A DNA stretch of 64,000 nucleotides from Oscillospiraceae bacterium. Lineage in GTDB: Bacteria; Bacillota; Clostridia; Oscillospirales; Ruminococcaceae. The stretch spans positions 310,001 to 374,000 of the forward strand of contig JAJQBX010000018.1 of NCBI GenBank assembly GCA_021203065.1, in the 5' to 3' direction. The translations under genes and the position numbers were made by a program. The notes below the pieces were generated by a model. The model did not search any database, had not been told where the DNA came from, and saw only the letters and a program-made list of their open reading frames with translations. Numbering within the stretch: position 1 is the stretch's first letter; every line of letters begins with the position of its first letter. Shown piece by piece: positions 31,301-42,419 of the stretch.

Positions 31301-32557
31301 ACGAAGAAGATGCGTGAAGAGGGCTATACCATCATCGCTCCTCAGATGAGCCCCATTCACTTTGACATAATCGAGCCTGTCGCCAAGAAGCACGGCTATA
31401 ACCTTGTAGTCCTTGACAACGACAACCGTTCGGCTATAGACATGGGCTTGAAGTTTGTCAACAACGACGCCTGCTTCCCGTCGATCACCGTTGTCGGGCA
31501 GATTATGGAGGCGGTGCTTTCAGGAAAGTACGACACAGATCATCTCGCCATCATCATGACCCAGACGGGCGGATGCTGCAGAGCGAGTAACTATGTCGGA
31601 TTCATAAGGCGTGCTCTTGAGAAAGTCAACCTCGGGCACATTCCGGTTATCTCCCTTAATGCAAACGGAATGGAGACGAACGAGGGCTTCAGGATTACTC
31701 TGCCGTTCTTACTCGACATGGCAAAAGCAATTGTCTATGGCGACCTGTTTATGAGATGCCTTTACCGCACAAGACCGTATGAGCTCGAGGAGGGCTCTGC
31801 CAACAAGCTCCACGACAAATGGCAGAAGATCGCAATCGACTCCCTTATCGACAAAGAAAACGGGATGTCATACAAAAAGGTCTGCCAAGGCATTGTCGAT
31901 GCTTTTGACAACCTGCCGCTTGATCCTACCATCGTCAAGCCGAGGGTCGGCATTGTCGGGGAAATACTCGTCAAGTACATGCCGCTTGCCAATAATCACT
32001 TGGTTGAGCTCCTTGAGAGTGAGGGTGCGGAGGCAGTTGTTCCCGACCTTATGGACTTCATGAACTACAGCCTCTATAATGCAGTTTACAAGCACAAGTA
32101 CTTGGGGACATCCTATCGCTCACAGCTCGTGAACGAAGCTGGCATCAAGGCGATAAAGATGCTCCGTAAACCCGCAACCGATGCCCTTGAGAAGAGCAAA
32201 CGCTTCGAAGCTCCAAGCGATATAAGACACGTAGCTGAGCTTGCCAAGCCGGTTATCTCGATAGGAAACCAATACGGTGAGGGCTGGCTTCTCACCGGTG
32301 AGATGGCGGAGCTCATCGAGATGGGTGTTCCGAATATCGTCTGCATTCAGCCGTTTGCATGTCTGCCAAACCACGTCGTCGGAAAGGGCGCAATCAAGGC
32401 TCTCAAAAAGCACTATCCCGAGGCGAACATAGTCGCAGTTGACTACGACCCGGGAGCTTCGGAGGTCAACCAGTTTAACCGCATCAAGCTGATGCTGACT
32501 TCGGCGCAAAAGGCGGTCAATAAAAATGTACAATGTACAATGTACAATGTACAATGA
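28304..32557 (+). CDS. Giant CoA-activase/2-hydroxyacyl-CoA dehydratase-like fusion protein
   Basis: 1417 residues. Two BcrAD/BadFG ASKHA ATPase domains come first: domain 1 about 4-260 with DIGSTTIKLV and GVCAGGTGSF, domain 2 about 320-575 with DAGSTTTKIAL, DIGGQDMK and ACSSGCGSF. Each has a cysteine at the place where HgdC binds its bridging [4Fe-4S] cluster. A CRGCSNSC motif (about 605), a DUF2229 region (about 665-900) and an HgdB-like dehydratase region follow. Known smaller relatives fire electrons with ATP into dehydratases; the substrate here is unknown. The last residues, VQCTMYNVQ, come from a heptanucleotide repeat and are probably not functional. Confidence 0.85.
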   Translation: MNIYRAGIDIGSTTIKLVILDDDNKIIFGEYRRHQARIQPAMSELLTEAKERLGDFKLRLKITGSGSINLGKALNIGFVQEVAAVASALELIAPQTDVAIELGGEDAKIIYFKGGLEERMNGVCAGGTGSFIDQMAALLQTDAEGLNNLAANYQRLYPIAARCGVFAKTDIQPLINEGAAKEDLAASIFQAVVTQTISGLACGKPIRGCVAFLGGPLHFLPELKKAFIRTLKLTPENVVDPDNSHLFAAMGAALEASDEVLTDPDVLIERLKSGIEMAFELKRLDPLFKDEEDFREFTERHAKAVVRKEKLEDYSGNCYLGIDAGSTTTKIALIGEDGQLLYSYYTSNQGSPVKSSIEAVSDMGKHMPKSAKIVRACSTGYGESLLKSAFNLDDGEVETIAHTTAAAFFNPSVDCVLDIGGQDMKCIKLKDGSVDTILLNEACSSGCGSFIENFAQSLGYTAPEFAEKALYAKHPIDLGTRCTVFMNSNVKQAQKEGATVEDISAGLAYSVIKNALFKVIKLSSAQELGSSVVVQGGTFMNKAVLRAFEKISGADAICPDIAGIMGAFGAALIAKDRYDGGESSMLSIEEIENLTYKTATTHCRGCSNSCMLTINTFSGGRRHITGNRCEKGLGNTASTDKGPNMMEYKYERIFGYTPLENPTRGVIGIPRVLNIYENYPFWATFFTKLGFRVELSPKSSHKIYELGMESIPSESECYPAKLSHGHVQWLIDNGIKTIFHPCVFYEHMESKTAQNHYNCPIVISYPENLKNNVEGVIDGDVRLIRPFIAFTSEKIAADRLVSVCKEEWNISEKEVREAVHEAWEEQIKAKSDIRAKGAEILKWMEDNHRKGIVLAGRPYHVDPEINHGIPEMIASYGLAVLTEDSLPNDFMTDSPLRSNDQWVFHSRLYAAAEYIRNRDDLELIQLNSFGCGLDAVTTDQVQEILNGSNKLYTVLKIDEVSNLGAARIRIRSLLSAMNQRDRSGIKAIPRTAAYNRATFTKKMREEGYTIIAPQMSPIHFDIIEPVAKKHGYNLVVLDNDNRSAIDMGLKFVNNDACFPSITVVGQIMEAVLSGKYDTDHLAIIMTQTGGCCRASNYVGFIRRALEKVNLGHIPVISLNANGMETNEGFRITLPFLLDMAKAIVYGDLFMRCLYRTRPYELEEGSANKLHDKWQKIAIDSLIDKENGMSYKKVCQGIVDAFDNLPLDPTIVKPRVGIVGEILVKYMPLANNHLVELLESEGAEAVVPDLMDFMNYSLYNAVYKHKYLGTSYRSQLVNEAGIKAIKMLRKPATDALEKSKRFEAPSDIRHVAELAKPVISIGNQYGEGWLLTGEMAELIEMGVPNIVCIQPFACLPNHVVGKGAIKALKKHYPEANIVAVDYDPGASEVNQFNRIKLMLTSAQKAVNKNVQCTMYNVQ
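32525..32555. repeat. Heptanucleotide tandem repeat (AATGTAC)4.4
   Basis: 31 bp, identical to the array at 8396-8426 read on its minus strand. Here it encodes the final residues and the stop codon of the 1417-residue protein. Confidence 0.9.
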
Positions 32558-32566
32558 TAGTAAAAA

Positions 32567-32599
32567 CAACCGTAAGACTGATGCCTTACGGTTGATTTT
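32567..32599. terminator. Bidirectional intrinsic terminator
   Basis: Stem CAACCGTAAG/CTTACGGTTG followed by a seven-T run on the plus strand, and preceded by A-rich sequence that serves the minus strand. It lies between the convergent activase and lipoprotein genes. Confidence 0.85.
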
Positions 32600-32600
32600 T

Positions 32601-33536
32601 TTATTGTGCTAAGAAATTCTCAATGGCTGAGATTAGCATCTCGGCTAAGTCTTCATCGTACTCATCATACTGGAGTTCATAGCCAGAGTCGTCCAAGAGT
32701 CCAAGTAGCGATTCATCTGTCGGATCACTTACTATTTCGTTGATAGATCCGACAACCGATTCCCAGCTTTCAACCAAGCACTCAAGCTCCCAGTCGAAGT
32801 CTTCACAGGTAGCTTGCCATTCTTCAAGAAGTGTAGTTATAGCATACTCGCTCAGTACATATTTGTGAGACTCCGCCCAATCAAGGAGGCTTGCGGCGGC
32901 AGAAACTGAGCGAAGCGAGCTTCCGGCAGTTCCGGGTGCGACGTTCGAACAAGAGTCCATGATTTCGCAGAACTCGTTAATGGTGGTGTCTATGAGGTAC
33001 TGCGTATCGTAATAGCTCTCAATTTCCTGAATGAGGCTGTAGGTGTCGGAATCGTCGGGGATTGAGTATTTGTTGTCTCCAACGACGATATATCGGGCAG
33101 AGCCGTAAAGACCATTGCCGACAGGAGGAGAAACCGACATGAAGTAAATAAGATACTCCGTTTCGTCGGAGAATACAATCGTATAACAGGCAACATACTC
33201 TCCTATGGCGTATTGATTCTCATCTACGGTCGGGGTATCGTCCATCTCAAGGCTCATAAGAAGCTCCAAGAACTCGCTCTTGGTCTCCTCGTCCATTTCG
33301 ATCGCTTCATCATTAACATTGTTTCGCATGATGTAGACGGTCGCGCCGTCTAAATCGGCATCGAGAAGCGGGTTCAACGGTTCATCGGTCTTATAGGGGA
33401 TCATTTCGCCGTCACTGACATACCCGTCCGTATCGCTGTAATGGGTTTCATCGTAGTCGGTTACGGTAGCTTCCGCACAACCGGCAAGGCTTAAAAGAAC
33501 TGCGATGCAGGTTAAAATCAGTAAAAATTTTTTCAT
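32601..33536 (-). CDS. Predicted lipoprotein, function unknown
   Basis: 311 residues with a type II signal peptide and lipobox LAGC (Cys about residue 20), so it is exported and lipid-anchored. The mature part is strongly acidic. It shows no family I recognise. Residues about 45-160 look like a beta-rich domain and the remainder looks helical. The start ATG at 33536 is chosen because GAGGTG lies six bases upstream; an ATT-initiated longer frame is not credible. It follows the ATP synthase terminator on the same strand. Confidence 0.75.
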   Translation of the reverse strand: MKKFLLILTCIAVLLSLAGCAEATVTDYDETHYSDTDGYVSDGEMIPYKTDEPLNPLLDADLDGATVYIMRNNVNDEAIEMDEETKSEFLELLMSLEMDDTPTVDENQYAIGEYVACYTIVFSDETEYLIYFMSVSPPVGNGLYGSARYIVVGDNKYSIPDDSDTYSLIQEIESYYDTQYLIDTTINEFCEIMDSCSNVAPGTAGSSLRSVSAAASLLDWAESHKYVLSEYAITTLLEEWQATCEDFDWELECLVESWESVVGSINEIVSDPTDESLLGLLDDSGYELQYDEYDEDLAEMLISAIENFLAQ

Positions 33537-33584
33537 AGGAATCACCTCTTCATTAGTAATACACTTCTGAGGGCGGTTTTATTG

Positions 33585-33615
33585 CAAAAATCCCGCAAAA
33601 ATTTTCTTGCGGGAT
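33585..33615 (-). terminator. Terminator of the ATP synthase operon
   Basis: Minus-strand stem ATCCCGCAA/TTGCGGGAT followed by five T, immediately after the atpC stop. Confidence 0.85.
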
Positions 33616-33620
33616 CTCAT

Positions 33621-35437
<1,817 letters not shown>

Positions 35438-35454
35438 TTACTCCATATTGTACA

Positions 35455-36297
35455 TTATTGTGAACCCGCAACTATCTCGATTATCTCGTTGGTGATTGCG
35501 GTCTGTCTTATCTGGTTGTACCTAAGGCTCAGGTCGTCTATCATTTCCTCGGCGTTTTGGGTGGCGGAATCCATGGCGGTGCGCCGGGCGGCTTGCTCTG
35601 CCGCTCTACTCTCGCAGAGGCAGCCATAGAGGACTCCTCCCAAGTACTCTGGGATAATTGCGTCGAAAGCTTCACCACTGCTCGGCTCGTAGAGGATGTC
35701 CGACTGGGCGGTCTTTCCCTTTTCATAGCCCTTTAGCGGCAGAAGCGGAAGCACTGCCGGGGTCTGGGAAAGAACGGAAACGAAGTTTGTGTATCCCACG
35801 CATATCTCGTCATACTTTCCAGCCTTGAAGTCCTTGCAGAGGGCTTTTGCAATTGAAAAGCAGTCGCCCACTCCGACGCCCTCGGCATCGGCGTAATTCT
35901 CGGTGAGAATGTCGGCGTTTCTGAGCTTGAAATACTCGACCGCCTTGTTTCCGATGGGAAGAACCACTGCGTTTTTCGCCTCGATCTCACTCAGGCACAT
36001 TTTGAGGATATTGTGGTTATATCCTCCCGCAAGTCCCCTGTCGCCTGCGATGACGATATAGATTGACTTCTTCACGTCACGCTTTCCAAGATATGGCGAA
36101 CTGAGGTCGCTCTCGGAGGCGGCGATGTTACTTATCGTCGAGAAGAGAATCTCAAAGTATGGGCGGGAATTAAGAACCTTAGCCTGAGCGTGGTTGAGCT
36201 TTGATGCCGCAACCATCTCCATCGCCTTGGTTATCTGCTCCGTCTTTTTCAGGCTGTTGATTCGGGTTTTTATCCCCTTTGCCGTTGCTGATGACAT
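35455..36297 (-). CDS. atpG: ATP synthase gamma subunit
   Basis: 280-residue rotor shaft. N-terminal IKTRINSLKKTEQITKAMEMVAASKL and C-terminal AMDSATQNAEEMIDDLSLRYNQIRQ coiled-coil helices are the family signatures. It lies between atpA and atpD in the standard order. Confidence 0.96.
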   Translation of the reverse strand: MSSATAKGIKTRINSLKKTEQITKAMEMVAASKLNHAQAKVLNSRPYFEILFSTISNIAASESDLSSPYLGKRDVKKSIYIVIAGDRGLAGGYNHNILKMCLSEIEAKNAVVLPIGNKAVEYFKLRNADILTENYADAEGVGVGDCFSIAKALCKDFKAGKYDEICVGYTNFVSVLSQTPAVLPLLPLKGYEKGKTAQSDILYEPSSGEAFDAIIPEYLGGVLYGCLCESRAAEQAARRTAMDSATQNAEEMIDDLSLRYNQIRQTAITNEIIEIVAGSQ

Positions 36298-36308
36298 TAA
36301 GTGTCTCC

Positions 36309-37820
36309 TTATTCAGTGACGTATCTTACCGCAAGTTCTTCAAGTGCTGTCTTGAGCTCATTTTCGGTCTCCGGCTCAAGCTTGCCGGTGGTTCTGATTG
36401 CCTCCAAGACTCCATTATGATGGTTGGTCATGTGCTCCTGAAGATCTGCTTCATAGTCGGGAATCTTCTCGACAGGAATGCTCTTTAAGTAGCCGTTTGT
36501 CGTGGCATAGAATATGCAGACCTGCTGAGCTACGTCGACGGGATGGTTATTCTTCTGCTTCAAGACTGCGACGATTCTCTCACCCAGATCAAGCTGGGCT
36601 TTGGTGTCGGCGTCGAGGTCGGAGCTGAACTGAGCGAAGCTCTGGAGCTCACGGTACTGCGAGTAGATGAGCTTCAAAGAACCGGAAACCTTCTTCATCG
36701 CCTTTATCTGGGCGTTGCCTCCGACACGTGATACAGAGATACCCGGATTAATTGCGGGCATAACGCCTGCGTTGAAGAGCTCCGTTTCGAGGAATATCTG
36801 ACCGTCGGTGATTGAAATTACGTTTGTTGGTATATATGCGGAAACGTCTCCCGCCTGAGTTTCGATTATGGGAAGTGCTGTCAGGCTTCCTCCGCCCTTT
36901 TCTTTCGAAAGGTGCGCCGCTCTCTCAAGAAGCCTTGAGTGGAGATAGAATACATCTCCGGGGTATGCTTCACGTCCCGGCGGACGGCGTATAAGAAGCG
37001 ATATTGTTCTGTAGGCAACCGCATGCTTGCTGAGGTCGTCATATACAACCAGAACGTCCTTCCCCTGATACATGAAGTACTCGCCCATAGCACAGCCGCT
37101 GTAGGGTGCGATATACTGCATTGTGGGGAGTTCACTTGCTGTTGCGGAAACGACTATTGTATAGTCCATAGCTCCGCCGTCGGTGAGGTTCTTGACAACC
37201 TGCGCAACGGTTGAACGCTTGAGTCCGATCGCTACGTAAACGCAGATAACGCCTTTGCCTTTCTGGTTTAAAATGGTGTCGGTCGCTATTGTGGTCTTAC
37301 CGGTCTGGCGGTCGCCGATGATGAGCTCACGCTGTCCACGACCTATCGGAATCATCGAGTCTATTGCCTTGATACCCGTCTGCAAGGGCACTGTTACCGG
37401 CTCACGATCGATAATTCCCGGAGCTGGAGACTCAATAGGTCTTGTTTCTGTAGTCTCAATCGGACCTTTGCCGTCTATCGGCTGACCAAGGGCGTTGACT
37501 ACTCTTCCAATCATGGCTTCGCCGACGGGGACGGAGACGACGTTTCCGGTTATCTTAACCGAATCGCCCTCCTTGATTCCCTGATCGTTATCCATGATGA
37601 CAATAGAAACGGTGTCCTCTTCAAGGTTCTGCGCCATTCCGTGTGCGCCGTTCTCGAACTCGACAAGCTCGCCGTACATGACGCCGTCGAGCCCCGAAAC
37701 CTTGGCTATGCCGTCACCAACTGAAACCACAGTTCCGACATTGACCTGTTCCAGCTTCGTTTCATAGTTCCTGATCCGGTCGCTGATTATTTTTACAATT
37801 TCATCAGATTTTATATCCAT
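36309..37820 (-). CDS. atpA: ATP synthase alpha subunit
   Basis: 503-residue non-catalytic nucleotide-binding F1 subunit. P-loop GDRQTGKT (about 169) and the C-terminal family signature near [17 protein letters not shown] are present. The gene order and an 11-bp gap to atpG indicate one operon. Confidence 0.97.
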   Translation of the reverse strand: MDIKSDEIVKIISDRIRNYETKLEQVNVGTVVSVGDGIAKVSGLDGVMYGELVEFENGAHGMAQNLEEDTVSIVIMDNDQGIKEGDSVKITGNVVSVPVGEAMIGRVVNALGQPIDGKGPIETTETRPIESPAPGIIDREPVTVPLQTGIKAIDSMIPIGRGQRELIIGDRQTGKTTIATDTILNQKGKGVICVYVAIGLKRSTVAQVVKNLTDGGAMDYTIVVSATASELPTMQYIAPYSGCAMGEYFMYQGKDVLVVYDDLSKHAVAYRTISLLIRRPPGREAYPGDVFYLHSRLLERAAHLSKEKGGGSLTALPIIETQAGDVSAYIPTNVISITDGQIFLETELFNAGVMPAINPGISVSRVGGNAQIKAMKKVSGSLKLIYSQYRELQSFAQFSSDLDADTKAQLDLGERIVAVLKQKNNHPVDVAQQVCIFYATTNGYLKSIPVEKIPDYEADLQEHMTNHHNGVLEAIRTTGKLEPETENELKTALEELAVRYVTE

Positions 37821-37838
37821 TGGCTTCTTCCTTTTAAA

Positions 37839-38390
37839 TCATGTCATAGCCTTAGAAGCATCAAGCTTCAATAGCTCTGAAACCTCTTTCAAGCGGTGTG
37901 AAACGGTGCCGTCAATCTGCTTCGAGTCGTAGCTGAGTTTTACTCCACCCAAGCATGACGGGTCAACCTTATTCGTGAGAATTATCTTCTTGCCGCTTAT
38001 CGACGCTATCTTCTCTGAGAGCCTCTTATACTGAGAATCGCTCAGTGGCACTGCTGTTACTGCCGTAACCGGCATGATGCCGTTGTCAAAGTAGTATCTT
38101 TCACGATATGCTTTCACGCAGTCGCCGAAGTGCGTGGCTATAGACTTCTCCGCCAAAAGCTTCATAAAATTCAGCACATACGGATGAACCTTGCCGCCGA
38201 GGCAGTCGTCAACAAGCTTAAGCCTTTCCTCTTTCGCAACATTTGCCGCTGAGAGCAGCCTTAAATACTGGGGCTTTTCAGAAAACGCTTTCTCAAGCTC
38301 GCATAGCTCATTATAGACCTGCTCAGTCAGATTTTCGCCCATTGCCGCCGAATAGAGAGCCGAGCCGTAGTTTTTAGCAAGCCCGCTCAT
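37839..38390 (-). CDS. atpH: ATP synthase delta subunit
   Basis: 183-residue OSCP/delta peripheral-stalk subunit. The N-terminal helical domain (KNYGSALYSAA) and the C-terminal LGGVKLSYDSKQIDGTVSHRLKEVSELL signature are present. ATGA overlap with atpF. Confidence 0.93.
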   Translation of the reverse strand: MSGLAKNYGSALYSAAMGENLTEQVYNELCELEKAFSEKPQYLRLLSAANVAKEERLKLVDDCLGGKVHPYVLNFMKLLAEKSIATHFGDCVKAYRERYYFDNGIMPVTAVTAVPLSDSQYKRLSEKIASISGKKIILTNKVDPSCLGGVKLSYDSKQIDGTVSHRLKEVSELLKLDASKAMT

Positions 38391-38887
38391 GACAGGTCAC
38401 CCAATTCATCGATAAAGCTGTCGACAAGGCGGCTCTGGTCAGCCGAGGTGAGTTCTCTTTCGACAACACGTCCTGCAATGCTGACGGCGATGACGGAAAT
38501 GTTGTCCTTGACCTCGCCCATCGCTTTCTTCTTTTCAAGGGCGATGTCCTCCTGAGCCTTCTCAAGAATTGCGCTTGCCTCTTTATTGGCTTTCGAGACT
38601 ATTTCTTCTTCACGACTCTGCGCCCTTGTCACTGCGTCAGATATGATCTTATCGCCAGTTTCACGGGCTTCGGTGAGCTTTTTCTGATACTCGTCACGCA
38701 TTTCATCCGCCTCAGCTTTGGCTGTGTCGGCACTTTGATAGAGGTCGTCTATTTCCTTCTGTCTCTTGTCGATAATATTCATTACCGGCTTGAACAGAAA
38801 TTTCTTCAGGACAAAGAACAAAAGAAGAGTGTTGGCAAGAGTGAACAGAGCCGTCCACACGTTGACGCCTAAAATCTCCTCGTACAA
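38387..38887 (-). CDS. atpF: ATP synthase b subunit (TTG start)
   Basis: 166 residues: one N-terminal membrane helix (about 10-28), then a long charged coiled coil forming the peripheral stalk. No ATG is available. Of two in-frame TTG codons, the one at 38887 has GGAGG eight bases upstream, whereas the one at 38893 is only two bases from it, so MYEEILGV is the likely N-terminus. The overlap with atpH suggests coupled translation. Confidence 0.9.
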   Translation of the reverse strand: MYEEILGVNVWTALFTLANTLLLFFVLKKFLFKPVMNIIDKRQKEIDDLYQSADTAKAEADEMRDEYQKKLTEARETGDKIISDAVTRAQSREEEIVSKANKEASAILEKAQEDIALEKKKAMGEVKDNISVIAVSIAGRVVERELTSADQSRLVDSFIDELGDLS

Positions 38888-38927
38888 TGTCAATTCCTCC
38901 TCTCGGAAATGTCAGGTTTCCCTGATA

Positions 38928-39194
<267 letters not shown>

Positions 39195-39231
39195 TTAAAT
39201 GTTATTTCTGTCGGACTCAGTCCGGACTATT

Positions 39232-40143
39232 TTACTTGGTTTCGACTGCCGTCTCGGGAGGCGGGCAAGCCTGTCCTATATATATCATGCTGAGCAGGCT
39301 GAATACGAACGCCTGAACAAAGCCTGAAAACAGATCAAAGTACACCGATAAGAGTGCCGGTATACCAAGTGAGAGTATCGGGATTCCCGAAAGAAGCCCT
39401 GTGGCTTCGAGGATTCCGCAAGCTCCGAATGCGATGAAGATTCCAAGAAGAATTCCCTTGAAAACGCCAATTTGCTTCTTTTTCTTAAACTTCTGATAAA
39501 GTATGATTCCGACGCCCAGCAAAACTATCACAATCGGGATTATGACTGTTCCGGAAACGAGGTTCAGAAGAAGCGAAGAAAGAAGACTCAGTGCGGTATA
39601 GACAATTGCCGTTATGATGCTACCGCCGAAAACGTTGCCGAAGTGACGGAAAGCCATCGAGATGGGCTGCGCAATTTCGGAAATCAGGTTCATCGGGGTC
39701 ATGATGAATACTGGCTCGGTGAAGCCCTTGAGCCACTTGAGAACACCCATGTGCCTGATGTTATTGTACCAGATTATCGCCGTCGTCATTATTGCCCAAG
39801 TCAGAACCACGCTTAAGTCCGCAGTTGTTGAGCGGAGGAAGCCGGTCATCCCTATAAGTGAACCGCAGATTGACGAGAGGAATATTGTCCCGATATACGG
39901 CGTCCAACAGGCGTTATGCTCGCCCATTGAGGATGTTACGAGACCACGTAGCATCTCAACGCCCTTTTCAACAAGCACCTGCAGCTTCCCCGGATGGGTC
40001 TTGAGGTTTCTTCCAAGCAAAACTCCAGCAACACAGAGGATAATCGTCACTATCAGCAGCGAAAGAGTCGTCTGCGTCACATTGATTCCGCCGAAAATCG
40101 GAATCGTGAAGTAAATATATGCGCCATTTATACTTATATCCAT
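39232..40143 (-). CDS. atpB: ATP synthase a subunit
   Basis: 303-residue stator channel protein with five or more membrane helices. The essential stator arginine is in MAFRHFGNVFGG (about residue 165), and the last helices end near LLSMIYIGQA. It forms the ion half-channels against the c ring. The start overlaps the atpI stop by one base. Confidence 0.93.
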   Translation of the reverse strand: MDISINGAYIYFTIPIFGGINVTQTTLSLLIVTIILCVAGVLLGRNLKTHPGKLQVLVEKGVEMLRGLVTSSMGEHNACWTPYIGTIFLSSICGSLIGMTGFLRSTTADLSVVLTWAIMTTAIIWYNNIRHMGVLKWLKGFTEPVFIMTPMNLISEIAQPISMAFRHFGNVFGGSIITAIVYTALSLLSSLLLNLVSGTVIIPIVIVLLGVGIILYQKFKKKKQIGVFKGILLGIFIAFGACGILEATGLLSGIPILSLGIPALLSVYFDLFSGFVQAFVFSLLSMIYIGQACPPPETAVETK

Positions 40144-40592
40144 CAGTTTTCACCCTCTTCTTTGGGGTTTTCTTCCGAAGAAATTTCACTTGCTGTGGGC
40201 GTTTCTTTCTTGCGGAAAAATTCTGCAACCGTTATTGTCGGTCTTACAAATATTATCGGCAGGACGAGTGCGAATGCGTTGCAAAGCCCGCTGACTGCTC
40301 CCGCAATCCAGACGACGAATATCACCACATAGCGGAACACTCTTGAGAATGCCATGAGGCTTTTTCCGCCGTTTACGTCCTGAGCGACAGCCCTGTCTGA
40401 CGCCACACAGACTGAAATTGCCATGAACAAAAAGTTGAGAATCGCTACAATGCCGCCCAATATTCCTCCGAAAACCACCGTCCTGTCGAAAAGCCCTAAA
40501 AGGGCGAAAATTCCGAACATTGCGGCGATGCAGATTACCTGCCCTATTGCTATAATCAAGGTTTCGTGCAAAACTTCCTTACGGGAATCCAT
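40143..40592 (-). CDS. atpI: ATP synthase subunit I-like membrane protein
   Basis: 149 residues with four predicted membrane helices (for example ETLIIAIGQVICIAAMFGIFALLGLF, about 9-33) and an acidic tail. Its position before atpB and its topology fit AtpI, which helps assemble the c ring or carries ions. Sequence similarity across this family is low, so the name rests partly on position. Confidence 0.75.
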   Translation of the reverse strand: MDSRKEVLHETLIIAIGQVICIAAMFGIFALLGLFDRTVVFGGILGGIVAILNFLFMAISVCVASDRAVAQDVNGGKSLMAFSRVFRYVVIFVVWIAGAVSGLCNAFALVLPIIFVRPTITVAEFFRKKETPTASEISSEENPKEEGEN

Positions 40593-40606
40593 ATTTCTGA
40601 CTCCTA

Positions 40607-40870
40607 TTAATCGTGACTGTTGAAGCCGGTTACGGGAGGCTTCTTATCCTTGTCGTTATCCTGAGTGGTGATATTCTCCATCGTTTTGAGAGTGGAGCGA
40701 AAGCCGCTTATGGCTAAGATTCCGCCAAGGATTGCTCCTATGAATATCACCCAGACGCCAAGCGAGAATTTATTTCTCAGCCAGACAGCTAAGATTATGC
40801 AACCGGCAAGCGGAATCGCCACGGAAAGCCCAAGCTGACCTATCATGACAAGCAAGCTCACGTCTTTCAT
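40607..40870 (-). CDS. AtpZ-like small membrane protein
   Basis: 87 residues with two membrane helices (about 6-28 and 34-57) and a charged tail. It is the first gene of the atp operon, where AtpZ/ATPase_gene1 proteins lie in many bacteria. AtpZ-AtpI pairs have been linked to ring assembly and cation transport. It is preceded by the operon promoter. Confidence 0.7.
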   Translation of the reverse strand: MKDVSLLVMIGQLGLSVAIPLAGCIILAVWLRNKFSLGVWVIFIGAILGGILAISGFRSTLKTMENITTQDNDKDKKPPVTGFNSHD

Positions 40871-40935
40871 TGGCTTTAATCCTCACTTTCGGGCATTCTG
40901 ACGACTTTCTTAAGCTGTTACGCTATACAGATTTA

Positions 40936-40964
40936 ATTCTACCACTATTGTAGCAGAATGTCAA
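40936..40964 (-). promoter_or_regulatory. Promoter of the ATP synthase operon
   Basis: Minus-strand TTGACA (40959-40964), 17 bp, TAGAAT (40936-40941), about 65 bp upstream of the first gene. Confidence 0.75.
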
Positions 40965-41015
40965 ACAAAATTCTACCGCAAAGATTTGAAATCGTCCAAA
41001 AAATACACTTGAAAA

Positions 41016-42371
41016 CTATCTGTCGACTATGTCCTGATAGACTTTCGGCTTGCCGACAGCCTTGTATGCGGGGCGGATGATTCTTCCGCCGGTGACTTTT
41101 TCCTCAAATCTGTGAGCAGACCAGCCAGCCATACGGGCAGTAGCGAAGAGTGCGGTCGCCAATTCCTCCGGGATTCCGAGCATGCGGTAGCAAAGTCCCG
41201 AATACATGTCCACGTTTGCGCAGAGAGCCTTTTCAAGACCGGTTTCACGGTGGAAAATCTCCGGTGCAAGCCTTTCAATCGAGTTGAGAAGCGAGAACTG
41301 CGGCTCGAATTCCGTTCCCTTTGCCATATGCAGGGCTGTTCTCTTGAGTATCACCGCTCTCGGGTCGGAAAGAGTGTAGACAGCGTGACCCATGCCGTAG
41401 ATAAGACCGGTTCTGTCGGAGGCTTCCTTGCGGACAATCTTCGTGAGCATATCCGCAACCTCGCCCTCGTCCGACCAGTTCCTGACGTTGGCTTCGATAT
41501 AGTCGAGCTGCTCCAAAACCTTCAGATTAGCTCCGCCGTGACGGGGACCCTTGAGAGAGCCGACAGCAGCGGCATATGCGGAATAGGGGTCAGTTCCGGA
41601 AGATGTCAATACTCTGCAGGCAAAAGTGGAGTTATTACCGCCGCCGTGCTCTGCGTGAAGAAGAAGAATGAGATCCAAAAGCTTTGCCTCGTCATATGTA
41701 TACTGTCTGTCCGGTCTCAAAAGGGACAGAACGGTTTCGGCAGTGCACTCCTCCGGTCTTACCTGATGCATATACATGCTTCCGCCGTCAAACGCCCTGC
41801 GCTTGACCTGATAGGCGGAGGTCATGATTACCGGCATCTTTGCAAGAATCGAAAGCGCACAGTAGAGCTCATCCTCGGGTGCTTTCGCCTCGGGGTCTTC
41901 TTCATAAGAATAGAGCGCAAGAATGGAACGTGAAATCTTATTCATGATGTTCTTCGAGGGAGCTTTCAGGATCATGTCCTCAAAGAAGCCTGCGGGAAGC
42001 TCACGGTTCTGGGCAAGAAGCCTCTGGAAGCCGGAGAGCTCCTCGGTTGTCGGGAGCTTGCCCATTATAAGAAGGTATGCGACCTCCTCATAGCCAAAGC
42101 GGTCTGCGCCCTGAATTCCGGCGACAATGTCCTTGACGTTATACCCACGGTAGTAGAGCTCGCCCTCGATGTTCTGCTTTTCGCCCTCGTTCATGACATA
42201 TCCGTGAACGTTACATATATTTGTTAGCCCGGCAAGCACACCGGTGCCGTCGGCGTTACGAAGCCCACGCTTCACGTCGTAGCGGTTATAGTACTTCGGA
42301 TCTATCCGGTTGTTTTCAAGAAATGTCTGCCTGAACCTGTCCCTTGTTGCTTCATCTATTTTTAACTGCAT
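41016..42371 (-). CDS. gltA: Citrate synthase
   Basis: 451 residues. Condenses oxaloacetate with acetyl-CoA. Catalytic residues are visible in LHAEHGGGNNSTF (His), KGPRHGGAN (His, with the acetyl-CoA loop) and CANVDMYSG (Asp). The long N-terminal region (about 60 residues before YRGYNVKDI) resembles the clostridial/eukaryote-like class. It stands alone under its own promoter and operator, apart from acn-icd, but completes the route to 2-oxoglutarate. Confidence 0.94.
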   Translation of the reverse strand: MQLKIDEATRDRFRQTFLENNRIDPKYYNRYDVKRGLRNADGTGVLAGLTNICNVHGYVMNEGEKQNIEGELYYRGYNVKDIVAGIQGADRFGYEEVAYLLIMGKLPTTEELSGFQRLLAQNRELPAGFFEDMILKAPSKNIMNKISRSILALYSYEEDPEAKAPEDELYCALSILAKMPVIMTSAYQVKRRAFDGGSMYMHQVRPEECTAETVLSLLRPDRQYTYDEAKLLDLILLLHAEHGGGNNSTFACRVLTSSGTDPYSAYAAAVGSLKGPRHGGANLKVLEQLDYIEANVRNWSDEGEVADMLTKIVRKEASDRTGLIYGMGHAVYTLSDPRAVILKRTALHMAKGTEFEPQFSLLNSIERLAPEIFHRETGLEKALCANVDMYSGLCYRMLGIPEELATALFATARMAGWSAHRFEEKVTGGRIIRPAYKAVGKPKVYQDIVDR

Positions 42372-42419
42372 GAAAAATCTCCTCTTCTCTGAAAGCTGTC
42401 CTGCCTCCGAAATCTATTA

